In this document: positions 1-10,361 of the stretch, piece after piece
How positions within the stretch are numbered: the first letter of the stretch is position 1
How the letters are laid out: the number at the start of each line of letters is the position of its first letter
Origin: Zopfochytrium polystomum
Lineage: Eukaryota > Chytridiomycota > Chytridiomycetes > Chytridiales > Chytridiaceae
Assembly (NCBI GenBank): GCA_025765615.1
Contig: JAIVFJ010000076.1
Span: 1-64,000 of the forward strand
Reading direction: 5' to 3'
Length of the DNA: 64,000 nucleotides
Made by a program: the position numbers and the translations under genes
The notes under the pieces: model-generated
Told to the model about the DNA's origin: nothing
The model's database searches: none
What the model saw: only the letters and a program-made list of their open reading frames with translations

Positions 1-526
1 CTCACTTTTAGAAATGCAGTGATTGGTGCAATCCCTGATTCCTAAATGCCTGTTGCATTGCTCAGATTGCACAGCACAGCAGGAAAGCTGGAATTCCAGA
101 TCAGGAAGCGGAATTCCGGTGCAGAGAGAGGAATTCCAGATCAGGAAGCGGAATTCCGATGCAGAGTGCGGAATTCCGGTGCAGAGAGCGGAATTCCGAT
201 GCAGAGAGCGGAATTCCGGAGCATTGGGCAGTGGTACACTGCTTCTGCATGCTTGCTGTGCTGTGTTACATGTGCAGAGTGCGTAGTTTGAGCGTTTTTG
301 TGCATGTTCTAATTGCATTGTTCCTACCGGTAGGATGAACAAAGCTAGAACAATAGCCGCCTTTGCCTATCTCTTTTTATTGAGAACAGATTAGCCCTTC
401 CGAGCGCCCCATTCAAGTATTGAATCTACTGAGCCCTTCAAACACCCCATCCAATGTGATTGGATGGAGTTCTCAAAGGGATCATCAGTAACGGGCGTAG
501 TGTACCCCGTGGGTCGAATCTCAACA
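1..526 (-). mobile_element. Partial solo LTR, family B (copy B3)
   Basis: This stretch matches the LTRs at 8767-9949 and 14788-15948. It reads on the minus strand and starts with TGTTGAGATT at 526; its other end lies beyond the window start. No retroelement coding follows the TG end; the neighbour at 527 is repeat X, so this is probably a solo LTR inserted at or near the X border. The left target duplication cannot be seen (right flank CTCCC). It carries seven copies of a 20-bp repeat, more than either sister copy. Confidence 0.8.
88..227. repeat. 20-bp tandem repeat in LTR B3, seven units
   Basis: Seven consecutive 20-bp units each contain GGAATTCC, usually inside the palindrome CGGAATTCCG (CGG-N4-CCG). 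The same array has four units in B1 (9571-9650) and three in B2 (about 15091-15150). The array sits in the U3 side of the LTR, upstream of its TATA box. That position and the palindrome are what a fungal Zn2Cys6-factor binding array would look like; the factor is unknown. Confidence 0.85.
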
Positions 527-1578
527 CTCCCAGTAAAGCCCACTGGAGGGGTTAGTTGCAGTAGCACAGAATCCAACCTGTTGTGCCGTCACCTCCAACG
601 CCAGAGCTGTACACCGTTATCAGATTCACTTTCGCTGTGGATTACCATGTGGTTGATACTTTTCACCATTTCCAGTTTTAATTTTCTTCCAATTTGCATT
701 GCCGAAGTTGAATGCTGACTGAATGGAGGAAGTTGTTGTTTTCTGGAGTGACTCTGCTGTGGGGAATGGTTGATGCTTTGTCTGACTTTGTTGAGACTGC
801 AGAAAACTGAAAGCAATTTCAATTTAACTTGTTCAACTGGCAAAATACAGGTTCAAAGATAGTTCGAGGTGACTGAATGGAGCAATGTGGTGATGTTGCT
901 GTTGTTTCTGAAGTGGATCTGCAGTAATGAATGGTTGAAGGTTTTCCTGGATTTGCTGAAATTGCTGCAGTTTGAATAGTTTGATGATGTGGTAATTGCG
1001 ACTGTTTGGCTATGAGGTGGTTGTTTTTTGTTTTTGTTGGTCTAGGAGGGAGAATAAAGCTAGAGATGAAGTTAGTGATAGTAAGCATTAGTGAGAGTTA
1101 GTATATCCAGATGTTTCCACAGAGTTTGATAGCTTGATGATTGATTTGCCTTTAGTCTCCAAGTGATGTTGTGGTGAATTAATGCTAGTAGAAGAGTGTT
1201 AATGCAAGCAAAGGGAACAAAGACTTAGCCTTATGTCTTCTACTCTGCCTTGTCAAAGAATCAGCAGAATGTTTTTGTCAAATCTAACATCCAAGCCAAA
1301 GCCACTAAGTTTCTGGTCAGATTACAGAAGTTGTGGGCAATCTCTGAAGAATCCAAATCCTGGTTATGCTGCATGAATAAATGAGACATTCAAAGAACAT
1401 AGCTGTTCTGGAGTGACTCTATTAAGAGCAGTTTGAAATCTAGAGTCAGTTAGATTTGGTTCTCCAAAGGAAGAATCTTAGATGAGAATGGAACTTTAGT
1501 AATCTTGCAAGGTTGAGCTTGTTTATAGTTTGCTCTGAAAATTGTTAGTGTTGAGAGTCCAATGAAGATAAACGTTGG
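527..1578. repeat. Repeat X, copy 1, left part
   Basis: This begins CTCCCAGTAAAGCCCACTGG and is collinear with 3995-5030. The copy is broken at 1578 by insertion of element A and resumes at 7548. Joining 1578 to 7553 across one GTTGG gives the same order as the uninterrupted copy around 5020-5060. No coding capacity is recognised. Confidence 0.8.
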
Positions 1579-1807
1579 TGAAAGAATTTGCTATGGTGGC
1601 TGATTGATGGGTTGGGCTGCTGTGGTGTACACTACTGAAGGTGGTGGTGGTGGGAGGTTGATCTTGGCTTCTGTCAGTCTTGTGTTTGTCTTTATACAAA
1701 ACTGTTACAAGGACCATCACTTGCAAAATGCTGCAAGTCATCCTTGCAGAGCAGTATCAGGTCAAAGCTCCTGCACACTGCTTACACCAAAAGACCCAAA
1801 ACTAACA
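1579..1807 (-). repeat. 3' LTR of element A
   Basis: 229 bp. On the minus strand it runs from TGTTAGTTTTGGG to CTTTCA. It matches 7319-7547 base for base on reading. The preceding bases 1574-1578 are GTTGG, the target duplication. Confidence 0.92.
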
Positions 1808-1817
1808 CTCCCCCCTA
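1808..1817 (-). promoter_or_regulatory. Polypurine tract of element A
   Basis: On the minus strand the bases just before the 3' LTR are AGGGGGGAG, the purine-rich primer site expected for plus-strand DNA synthesis. It fixes the orientation of element A as minus. Confidence 0.75.
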
Positions 1818-2068
1818 AGCTGTGGGCAGGAGCAAAGGCCAGCACGGAGGAAAACCTTAAGCCATGATCAACTTAAGGAAACCGTACACCGGAGAAAGAA
1901 GAATCACAAACAGGTATGACTGGCCATCGGATGGCAGAACAGAAAGGACAGACCGCACTAACAAAAATGGATGGGGGCACATATTGAGCTTCAGAGGTAA
2001 AAGAAAATGAGTCAAAGTAATGAAAAGGAACAAAGAAGAAAACAACTTCACAGATAAGAAAAAATGAA

Positions 2069-2967
2069 TCAGAGGAAAGAGAAGAAACAAAGACCAGTGC
2101 GACTCCGATGGTATTCACTGAGAGCAGCTGAGAGAGATTTTGTCATATAGTCTGCAGGCTGTTCTCCTCCAGCAATCCATTCAAGCCGTACTACCTTTTG
2201 TTCCACAAGTTCTTGAATATAATGATACTTTACCATGATATGCTTTGACTGATTGGTGTAAAGATCATTTGAACTGAGGTTGATCACCGCTGTTGTCAGT
2301 GTAGATGACAAGTGGAGTTGGAGACGGAAGTTGAAGTGCTGAGTAGAGTTGGGATAGTGCCTTAAGTTCTCGTCCCAGTTCAGACGCAGCTACAGCTTCC
2401 TGCGGTGACAGCATGACAGTACTGCTCTGAAGAGATGTCCAACTAATAGCTGTTCCTCCAAATAGAACATAGTAGCCAGGCTGTGATTTCCCATCTGAGT
2501 GGACACCATGGGCAGTGTCGGAGTAACCGGCTATATCTGTGCAGTTGCGAGAATAGAATAAACCATACTCACTATTACCGTTGAGATATTTGAGAACCAG
2601 AATAAGGATCTTCATGCGTTGCTCGCTAGGATCCTTGCTGAAGGCACCAAGGTATGAAACTGCTTGGGCAAGGTCTGGTCGCGTGTGTGTTGCAAGGTAG
2701 TTGATGCCACCAAGGATTGCCTGGTACAGTCTCTGGTCTGGAGCTGCTTGGTCAATCCCACGTGGCTGAAGATTGAGACTACTGGGAAGGGCAGTTACTG
2801 CAGTGTGGTTGTTGATAATGTTGGCATGGCGTTGAAGTAAATCCTTCTTGATATAGGTAGGCTTTCTGGTGCAAGAAGATTCCGTTGTGGCAGTGTTCCA
2901 GTTGCATATTGAGGATGGTTTCACTGCTCCCATTTCGCAGAGTTTGTAAAAGGATTAGGCAAGGCAA
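2069..2967 (-). pseudogene. Element A pol: C-terminal reverse transcriptase and RNase H
   Basis: A 222-codon open stretch (2265-2933) carries copia-type features: YLATHTRPDLAQAVSYLG (the end of the RT domain), then GYSDTAHG and SWTSLQSSTVMLSPQEAVAA (RNase H). A second frame (2069-2311) continues with LEWIAGGEQPADYMTKSLS, the usual end of copia RNase H, so one frameshift lies near 2290. The YVDD core is absent, because the pol upstream is deleted or decayed. The role would be cDNA synthesis and RNA removal; this copy cannot make a complete enzyme. Confidence 0.85.
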
Positions 2968-3129
2968 TGGCAGAAGAAGTTTTGGCCAGAATCACCAAAA
3001 AGCAAATATTGTTAACTTAGCTTGCGGTGTGGATGATGAGTCAATCTGACAAAAGAGGATGCAGTTGTCCCAGAAGATTGCATGACTTTCCTGACAACTG
3101 TTTGATTTAGGTGGCTGTTCAACTCCAGC

Positions 3130-3475
3130 AGTCAGTGCAGTGGTAATGAACTGCTCAATGTGGATTGGCACATAAAATATGCTGTTGAGGTATGTGTTGC
3201 TGATATCAACTGTATCAGTGACCCAGTTGATTCAGGCAGCCATTTCCGTGAGTTAACAAGGACTATTGATTTGGAAAAGAGTTGAGTGAGTATTCTGAAT
3301 ATAAATGCAATGACACTAAGTGGGGCCCTTAGCCATGAGTTGTGCATAGAAGCACTCAATGCTGCTGTCTTCACAAAGTTTGACCTTGTAGGCCCATTTG
3401 TTCCAGGTTTTGTTGACATTCGTGGGTTGTTCAATAACTTCAAAAGCTGTACTTTGCAGAGTTGTCAGATGGTGC
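3130..3475 (-). pseudogene. Element A pol: decayed N-terminal reverse transcriptase
   Basis: Read on the minus strand with several stops, the segment shows VDISNTYLNSIFYVPIH, which lines up with the copia RT motif seen in element C (MDVNTAYLYAFLKEVIYMHP). It is out of register with the downstream RT/RNase H piece, and about 150 bases between them are unreadable. This is weak but positionally sensible evidence. Confidence 0.5.
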
Positions 3476-3994
3476 CAACAGCTGGTGCGGTTCTGATGGA
3501 ATTTCGCCTGAAGGTAAGAAGTTTGTGGTGGATTCCAAATTTTAAAGTGTTATGTTTGTTTTGTGGTTGTAGAGAAATAGAATCTACTTGTGATGGTTTT
3601 AACTTTAAGAAACTTTAGGGAAAATTAGTTCAGATTTTCTAAGATACCCTGCACATAAAAGAAAGCACAAGAGAAAATTCTGCACAGGTGAGCCTTCTGC
3701 ACGATGCTGGTCTGGGCTCCCCCCAGTACCCTATGAGGCGAGGCGACCACTCCCCCATACACAGCTTGCCCTCAACGCTTTCCTCCGCGTCTCGCCTGGG
3801 CACTTCAGGAGAATAACTGTCTCCTGGTTGGTACTCCTTGCGGAATGGGCTCCCTGCTCAGGACTCCACCTCCTCTGACACAGGTCCAGGCCACACTAGC
3901 CTACAAGCTGGGACTTCGGTGTTCGTGGGCCTTCGGTTGATTTACATTGCCAGTCTGCCCCCCGGTCCGGCCTTCCTCAGTCATGCCTATAGTG
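3476..3994. other. Unassigned GC-richer segment inside element A
   Basis: The part from about 3690 is richer in C and G than its surroundings and contains no convincing coding. It ends where repeat X begins (3995). It may be the true left portion of repeat X, whose corresponding end is hidden by LTR B3 in copy 1. I recognise nothing in it. Confidence 0.4.
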
Positions 3995-5791
3995 CTCCCA
4001 GTAAAGCCCACTGGAGGTGACGTTAATTGCAGTAGCACAGAATCCAACCCATCGTGCCGTCACCTCCAACACCAGAGCTGTACACCGTTATCTGATTCAC
4101 TTTCACTGTGGATTACCATGTGGTTGATACTTTTTACCAATTCCAGTTTAACTTCTTCCAATTCTGATTGCTAAAGTTGAATGCTGACTGAATGGAGGAA
4201 GTTGTTGTTTTCTGGAGTGACTCTGCTGTGGGGAATGGTTGATGCTTTGTCTGACTTTGTTGAGACTGCAGAAAACTGAAAGCAATTCCAATTCAACTCG
4301 TTCAACTTGCAAAATTAAGTCTCAAAGATAGTTCAAGGCGACTGTGACTGAATGGAGCAAAGTGGTGATGTTGGTGTTGTTTCTGAAGCTGATCTGCAGG
4401 AATGAATAGTTGAAGGTTTTCCTGAATTTTGCTGAGACTGCTGAGGTTTGAATAGTTTGATGATATGGTAATTGCAACTGTGTGTGAGGTGGTTGATTTT
4501 TGCTTTTGTTGGTCTAGAGTGGAGAATAAAGATAGAGACAAAGTTAGTGGAAGAAAGCATTAGTGAGTATATCCAGATGTTCCACAGAGTTTGATTGCTT
4601 GATGATGATTTGCCTTTAGTCTCCAAGTGATGTTGTGGAATTTATGCTGGTAGAATAGTGTTAGTGCAAGCAAAGGGAACAAAGACTTAGCCTGATGTCT
4701 TCTACTCTGCCTCGTTAAAGAATCAGCAGAATGTTTCCAAGCCAAAACCACAAAATTTCTGGTCAGATTACAAAAGTTGAGGGCAATCTCTGAAGCTTCC
4801 AGATCCTGGTTATGCTGCATGAATGAATGAGGCATTCAAAGAACATAGCTGTTCTGGAGTGACTCTATTAAGAGCTGTTTGAAATCTAGAATCAGTTAGA
4901 TTTGGTTCAGCTAAGGAAGAATCTTTGATGAGAATGGAACTTCAGTAATCTTGCAAGGTTGAGCTTGTTTATAGTTTGCTCTGAAAAAGTGTTTGTGTAG
5001 AGTGTCCAATAAAGATAAACGTTGATACTCCTTGGAATGAGCCAAAAGTTATTTTCAAGGAACATTGTGTTTTGTCAGAGAAGTTGGTTAGGATTATTCA
5101 TCAGAGTGATGCAATTGAGGTGAAGACTCAGGTATGGCAGTGGAATTTCCTGTGCTGTGGGACCCAGTGTAGTGTGTTAGTATGTCTGTGTATAAAAGCT
5201 GAAGCAGTCAATATGTGTGAGTTAGGGTCCCTAGCCAGGGTCAATTAAGCCAAGCAATAACAGTGTATTCCATAGTTTGACTCCTGAGTCCAGATTCATT
5301 TGGCTAAAATGGATAGAGCGTTTTCCCAAGCCAGCAGCCTGGCACCAAGAAGACCATGCCAAGTTGGTGCCAATCCATGCTGAGACCACTTTGCAACTCT
5401 GTGCTGATGATCATCGTTCACTAATTTGGCAATACAGTGCTGATGATCATCTTTCACTTATCCCTAGCATCCTCCCCCTAAGTGGAAGATGATGTTTTAT
5501 GTTGCACTGGCAAAACGGTTAGAGGATGGTTAAACTACTCAACCAATCCTGGTTCAATCACTGAATGGACAGCAAATTGTCTTTGGCTGAAGTTATGTGA
5601 GCAAAGATAAAGAGAGGCTTAGCTTGATGTAACAGAGTCCAAGGCCAAGAGGAAATTGCACAAGGTTGCCATGGTTGTGAGAGTTGGCACTTGCATAACT
5701 ATTGGTCATCCCAATCGCTAATATGTTTGATGGTGAGAGTTTCAGTGTGGTTGAAAACACTCTGATCTCAAAAGGTGGCCATGTCAATGAT
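3995..5791. repeat. Repeat X, copy 2 (unbroken)
   Basis: This is collinear with 527-1578 plus 7548-8165, so it shows the sequence that element A interrupted in copy 1. It contains TATAAAAGCTGAAG at 5191 (counterpart at 7710), which suggests a pol II promoter reading rightward, and a tRNA-like segment near 5507-5560. Copy 2 has an extra stretch of about 90 bp around 5600-5690 that copy 1 lacks. Neither target duplications nor LTR-type TG...CA ends could be found, so the class is undetermined. Confidence 0.75.
5500..5572 (+). repeat. tRNA-like segment in repeat X
   Basis: TGGCAAAACGG resembles a pol III A box and GGTTCAATCAC, about 35 bases downstream, resembles a B box. The predicted stems pair poorly, so this is not a working tRNA. 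It may be a tRNA-derived SINE head. The equivalent in copy 1 (about 7992-8050) is more decayed. Confidence 0.35.
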
Positions 5792-5799
5792 AATTGTAT

Positions 5800-5882
5800 C
5801 AGGGAATCCAGAAATTGAACCGCCGACTACATGGGTCGATAGGCGAGCAAAACACCATATCATCAAATCTGAATTTGTTATG
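5800..5882 (-). repeat. tRNA-derived sequence next to repeat X
   Basis: On the minus strand GGCGGTTCAATTTCTGG looks like the T arm (B box) of a tRNA and GATATGGTGTTTTGC like the D arm. No complete cloverleaf was folded. It lies between repeat X copy 2 and the gag remnant of element A and may be a SINE fragment. Confidence 0.35.
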
Positions 5883-5949
5883 CCCTGTTGAAAATGAGTA
5901 AGTATTATTAAAAGGGCACAGGGGCAGTTGTTAGTGGTGCAGGTCTCCA

Positions 5950-6973
5950 AAAACTGAAATGCCTGTGTTGATGTTCATGGAATGATGAATCATTACTGAC
6001 AGGAGACTGCATGGCTGAATATTGAGAGGGTAAAGGCAGTTACTTTGATGCATGAGTAGAGCAAAACACTTAGCAGATTGATTATTAGTTGATGGAGCAA
6101 GTTGGTTTTTGAGGATCTCTGCTGTTTCTTCATCAATTGATATGAAGAAGCAGATAACCAGGATAGTAACAGTTGGTGTGGTGATTTCTGGTACAGTAGT
6201 AGTTGAGCCTTTGTCACTTTGATTGGCCAACTAGATGAGTTGCTTATCATAGTTGTTTTGTCAAACAGGTTTTTGAAGAGTGAGATTAGTTTGGCTAAAC
6301 TTGTTATCTGAGGAGCTGGGTTGCCAACAACAAGGAAAACTTTTCCTTTCCCCATATCCAACAGGCTTTGGCCCAGTGAGCCAACAAAGATTGGAACAAC
6401 TTGTTGGAAAGGGCGAATATGATGGAGAAGTTCTCCAGCTGCTGACTTTGCAAAGCTGTCAACTCAATGGTACGCTTCAGTGAATCGGGTAATGAAGGCA
6501 TCTGAGGCTTCAGTTGGTTCCATTTTGATGCATTCAAAGTCGTCAATGATCTCCTTTGCAAGTCCCTGGTCTGCTGTGCGGCAAATTATTCCCAATTCGC
6601 CAATCAATTCATAAGTGAAGTTTCGACCAGGTGTGATTTGGGTGAGGGCTCGACAGATGTGGCGAGGAATGATTAGACAGCAATGTGCATTCTGGTTCTG
6701 TGCACCAGGAAACCAAGTTACTTTCTCTGGTCCACAAGACGGAGGCACCAATTGGAATCTCTGTCCTTGGAATGGTCCATCTCTGATGAGACAGGTTCCA
6801 GTGTCGCCGAGGTCTAGTGGATCAACTGCATCGTTCTGCTCTGCATTGATGTGACTTGTGTCAATGCAGTGGCGGAAGTCGACATTTTTTGTTGGAGAGT
6901 TCTGCTGTAAGATCCTCCAACCAGTCACCGAAATTCTCTGGTCCCTCCAAGACGCAGAAGGACGTGGCAACAT
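5950..6973 (-). pseudogene. Element A gag remnant
   Basis: The minus strand has a 169-codon open stretch (6464-6973) including CRTADQGLAKEIIDDFE and DAFITRFTEAYH, continued in other frames down to about 5950. Its position next to the 5' LTR, ahead of pol, argues for gag. No zinc knuckle is visible, and at least two frameshifts are needed. The assignment rests on position more than on sequence similarity. Confidence 0.55.
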
Positions 6974-7318
6974 ACTTGGTTGAGTCAGTAGTCATGTTGT
7001 TTTCTCAGGACGATTATGTGTGCCAAGTTTGAAGGGATTTCGTTGGATTTTGGGTGTGTTGTGAAGGTGGTGTTGCAGCAGATGAAAAGTTGGTTTGTTA
7101 GCTTGGTGCGTGTCAGGTAGGGGGGTGGTCGTTGTCTCCAATTGGGGAAAAAAAATCAAAAATTAATGGTGAGGGTTGGAGGTAATCTGGTGACCCTGAA
7201 TGGAAAAAGTGGGCGCTTATCACAAAAGAGAGTGATTTTGGGATGCCACTGGTGACAGTCGTGTAGTCCAGAAGCAGGCCTTTCCAAAGATAGCTCCAGC
7301 AGTTCATATCTTGGTGCC

Positions 7319-7547
7319 TGAAAGAATTTGCTATGGTGGCTGATTGATGGGTTGGGCTGCTGTGGTGTACACTACTGAAGGTGGTGGTGGTGGGAGGTTG
7401 ATCTTGGCTTCTGTCAGTCTTGTGTTTGTCTTTATACAAAACTGTTACAAGGACCATCACTTGCAAAATGCTGCAAGTCATCCTTGCAGAGCAGTATCAG
7501 GTCAAAGCTCCTGCACACTGCTTACACCAAAAGACCCAAAACTAACA
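7319..7547 (-). repeat. 5' LTR of element A
   Basis: This is identical by eye to 1579-1807. The following bases 7548-7552 are GTTGG, the right copy of the target duplication. The sequence just inside (minus strand GGCACCAAGATATGAACTG) should be the primer-binding site, but it does not match a tRNA 3' end that I recognise. Confidence 0.92.
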
Positions 7548-8165
7548 GTTGGTACTCCGAGCCAAAGGTTATTTGAAGGAACATTGTGTTTTGTCACAGA
7601 AGTTGGTTAGGGTAATTGATCAGAGTGATGCAGTTGAGGTGAGGACTCAGGTATGGCTGTGGAATGTCCTGTGATGTGGGACCTGATGTAGTGTGTTAGT
7701 ATGCCTGTGTATAAAAGCTGAAGCGGTCAATATGTGTCAGTTGAGTCCCTAGCCAGGTTAAGTAAGCCCAGCAGCAATAATAGGGTATTCCATAGTTTAA
7801 ATCCTGAGTCCAGATTCATTTGGGTAAAATAGATACAGCGTTTTCCCAAGCCAGCAGCCCAGCACCAAGAAGACCATGCCAAGTTGGTGCCAATCCATGC
7901 TGAGACCACTCTGCAACTCTGTGCTAATGATCATCTTTCACTTATCCCTAGCATCCTCCCCCCTAAGTGGAAGGTGATGTTTGATGTTGCACTGGCAAAA
8001 GGTTAGAGGATTGTTAAACTACTCAACCAGTCCTTGACCTATCAATGAATGGACAGCAAATTGTCTTTGGATAACTATTGGTTATCCCAATCCCAAATAT
8101 GTTTGATAGTGAGAGTTGTAGTGTGGTTGAGAGCACTCTGATCTCAAAAGGTGGCCATGTCGATG
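7548..8165. repeat. Repeat X, copy 1, right part
   Basis: This continues the copy broken at 1578 and ends GGTGGCCATGTCGATG, where copy 2 has the same words at 5776-5791. The TATA-like box at 7710 is conserved. The 57 bases after it (8166-8222) are unassigned and lead into the target duplication of element C. Confidence 0.8.
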
Positions 8166-8222
8166 TTTGCCCACCATTGAGTTGTGAGCGTGTGCCTTTG
8201 GTAAGTCTGCAGAGGCACCTTA

Positions 8223-8628
8223 TGTAGACAGTCTACTCTAAGTGAGTGAGCGGAAGGAGTGAATGAAGTGGAGATGTGTGTTTGTGGTGGTCCTTCTCCC
8301 CAACTTGGAGAGAGAGAACTCTGTTATGAATTATTGATACATGATGATGATATACACGCTGTAGTAGTTGCTAGGCAAGCGTGACCAGCACAGGGTAAAA
8401 ACCTCTCCTATATTATCTGCTTGAGCAGAGGAGGAGGAAAACTGTTGACACCAGGTTTCCGTTCCACTTAATTCTCGGAGTATTTGTCATCAGCACAAGC
8501 CAACGCCCAGGTCTGCATTGGAGGTGGCTCGCTCTCCCATGGGCATTGTGAGAACAACAACTGACAGTCACAATAGGTTCAGGTTCGTCTTGTGCCTCTT
8601 GCTGCTAACCAGTCAGTTCCGCCTAACA
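8223..8628 (-). repeat. 3' LTR of element C
   Basis: 406 bp, paired with 17052-17467. On the minus strand it starts TGTTAGGCGGAACTGACTGG and ends CTGTCTACA. It is preceded by CCTTA. A third, fragmentary relative of its terminal end lies at about 43942-44003. Confidence 0.92.
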
Positions 8629-8766
8629 CCTCCCCACACGACGGCCATGGGTGTAGCACCCATTATGCAAAGCGTGCGTAAGCGTCTGAGGCTTCGACCG
8701 AAAGGGTGTTCGAAAGGTCCGAGGCCAAGTAGTGAGGTCAGTTGCTGGTGCTGAGACGTCAAGAGT

Positions 8767-9949
8767 TGATGAAATCCCACCCAGGACTGGAGGGACTTGG
8801 TGTGTGTGGGGATGAAGAGAGAGAGAGAGAGAGAGCAGTGATGATGGAAAAGGGAGAGGAGTGAGAGAGAGGATGGAGAGAGGAGAGAGGAGTGAGTGGG
8901 CAGAGATGGAAGAGAGAGCAAATGGAGGAAGAGAGATTGGCTTGTTTTGCACTGGATTCTGTCAAAGCAGCAAGGAGGGGGTTGAATTCCTTGTTTGATC
9001 TCAGTGAGAGGTTGCTGCTTTTATACTCCTGCAGGTTGGAGCCATCAGGAAACAGAGGGAGCAGTGGGCTGCACAGAGCAGGCCACAGAAATGAGATAAA
9101 ACAGGCTGAGCACCAATCCCCAGCCTGGGCTAAGTACCCATTCAGAGCTGAGTACCACCCAGGGCTGGGCATCACTCAGGGCTGAGTACCAGCCAGGGCT
9201 AAGTACCAGCCTGGGCTGAGCACCACCCAGGGCTGAGTACCAGCCTGGGCTGAGCACCACCCAGGGCTAAGTACCAGCCAGGGCTGAGTACCATCTTGGG
9301 CTGAGTACTTTGTCTGGGCTAAGTACCACCAGGAACCAATTTACAGCTTGTTTGAGAAACAGTTGCTTGTAAATTGGTTTGGTTGTTTCCAAATCAGGAA
9401 GCTTGTTTGGGAAACAAGCCGCTTTTTTCCTTGTTTTTAGAAATCCAATGATTGGTGCAATCTCTGGTGAGCTCAGTTTTTATCTCACTTTTAGAAATGC
9501 AGTGATTGGTGCAATCCCTGATTCCTAAATGCCTGTTGCATTGCTCAGATTGCACACCACAGCAGGAAAGCTGGAATTCCAGATCAGGAAGCGGAATTCC
9601 GATGCAGAGAGCGGAATTCCGGTGCAGAGAGCGGAATTCCGGAGCCTGGGGCAGTGGTACACTGCTTCTGCATGCTTGCTGTGCTGTGTTGCATGTGCAG
9701 AATGCGTAGTTGGAGTGTTTTTCTGCATGTTCTAATTGCATTGTTCCTACTGGTAGGATGAACAAAGCTAGAACAACAGCCGCCTTTGCCTATCTCTTTT
9801 TATTGAGAACAGATTAGCCCTTCTGAGCGCCCCATTGAAGTATTGAATCTACTGAGCCCTTCAAACACCCCATCCAATGTGATTGGATGGACTTCTCAAA
9901 GGGATCGTCAGTAACAGGCGTAGTGTACCCCATGGGTCGAATCTCAACA
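8767..9949 (-). mobile_element. Solo LTR, family B (copy B1)
   Basis: This 1183-bp unit runs on the minus strand from TGTTGAGATT (9949) to TTTCATCA (8767) and is flanked by AGAGT at 8762-8766 and 9950-9954. It interrupts the RNase H end of element C: removing it joins ILTKPL directly to LTSQHQQLTSLLGLG, a typical copia pol ending. TATAAAAG lies on the minus strand near 9018-9026. It contains two tandem-repeat blocks (9110-9330 and 9571-9650). Confidence 0.93.
9110..9330. repeat. Imperfect tandem repeats in LTR B1
   Basis: About a dozen imperfect units of roughly 18-20 bp are built on CTGAGTACCAGCCAGGG. The corresponding block in B2 lies at about 15390-15610. It is upstream of the TATA box in the LTR. 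Its function is unknown. Confidence 0.8.
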
Positions 9950-10361
9950 AGAGTGGTTTTGTGAGAATGTCTGCGATCTGGTTGCTGGTTGTGACGTAGC
10001 GTATAGTGATCTTTCCAGTGGCTATGCCTTGTTGGAGGAAATGAGCATGTATGAGAGGGTTGAGCACAAGTGCGGTTGCAGATTGATTGTCCTCGAGGAT
10101 TGGTAGTGGCCGCTGTACGGGGAGTTGCAACTCTGATAATACAGCTAAGAGCCATTATGCTTCTTGGAAGGCTTCAGAAAGTGAGTAGTATTCTGCTTCC
10201 GTGGAGGATAGCGATACTTGATGTTGTTTGTGTGAGACCAAAGAGACAGCGGCGCCCATGAGGAGGAAGGAAGCAGGCGGCAGAGTGCATTGCGATGGCA
10301 CTGGGGTGGCTTCAGTTGGAACTGGGAGAGTACATTTGTTGCAAATGTGATATCTGGTCGA
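9950..10361 (-). pseudogene. Element C RNase H
   Basis: The minus strand shows SLVSHKQHQVSLSSTEAEYY, the copia RNase H signature, then NQSATALVLNPLIHA and NQIADILTKPL. The last residues are carried by 8640-8766 beyond solo LTR B1. The RT side is broken by solo LTR D1 at 10362, and at least one frameshift is present. The domain would degrade RNA in RNA-DNA hybrids during replication; this copy is inactive. Confidence 0.85.

Larger units (their letters stand above)
1579..7547 (-). mobile_element. LTR retrotransposon A (Ty1/copia-like), full length but coding-defective
   Basis: Two 229-bp direct repeats (1579-1807 and 7319-7547) look identical by eye and start and end TG...CA. The element is flanked by the 5-bp duplication GTTGG (1574-1578 and 7548-7552). 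It reads on the minus strand: gag remnants at 5950-6973 next to the right (5') LTR, reverse transcriptase and RNase H at 2069-3475 near the left (3') LTR, and a purine tract directly before the 3' LTR. The interior is interrupted by a copy of repeat X (3995-5791), and no integrase can be recognised. Identical LTRs suggest recent movement, but the coding is broken, so mobilisation in trans or LTR gene conversion is likely. Confidence 0.9.

Noticed and set aside
88..227. CRISPR-like array
   Set aside because: Units are head-to-tail 20-mers without spacers, lie in an LTR, and the genome is eukaryotic.
88..227. Heat-shock elements in LTR B
   Set aside because: GGAATTCC has no two-base gap between GAA and TTC, so it does not fit the nGAAnnTTCn pattern, unlike LTR D1.
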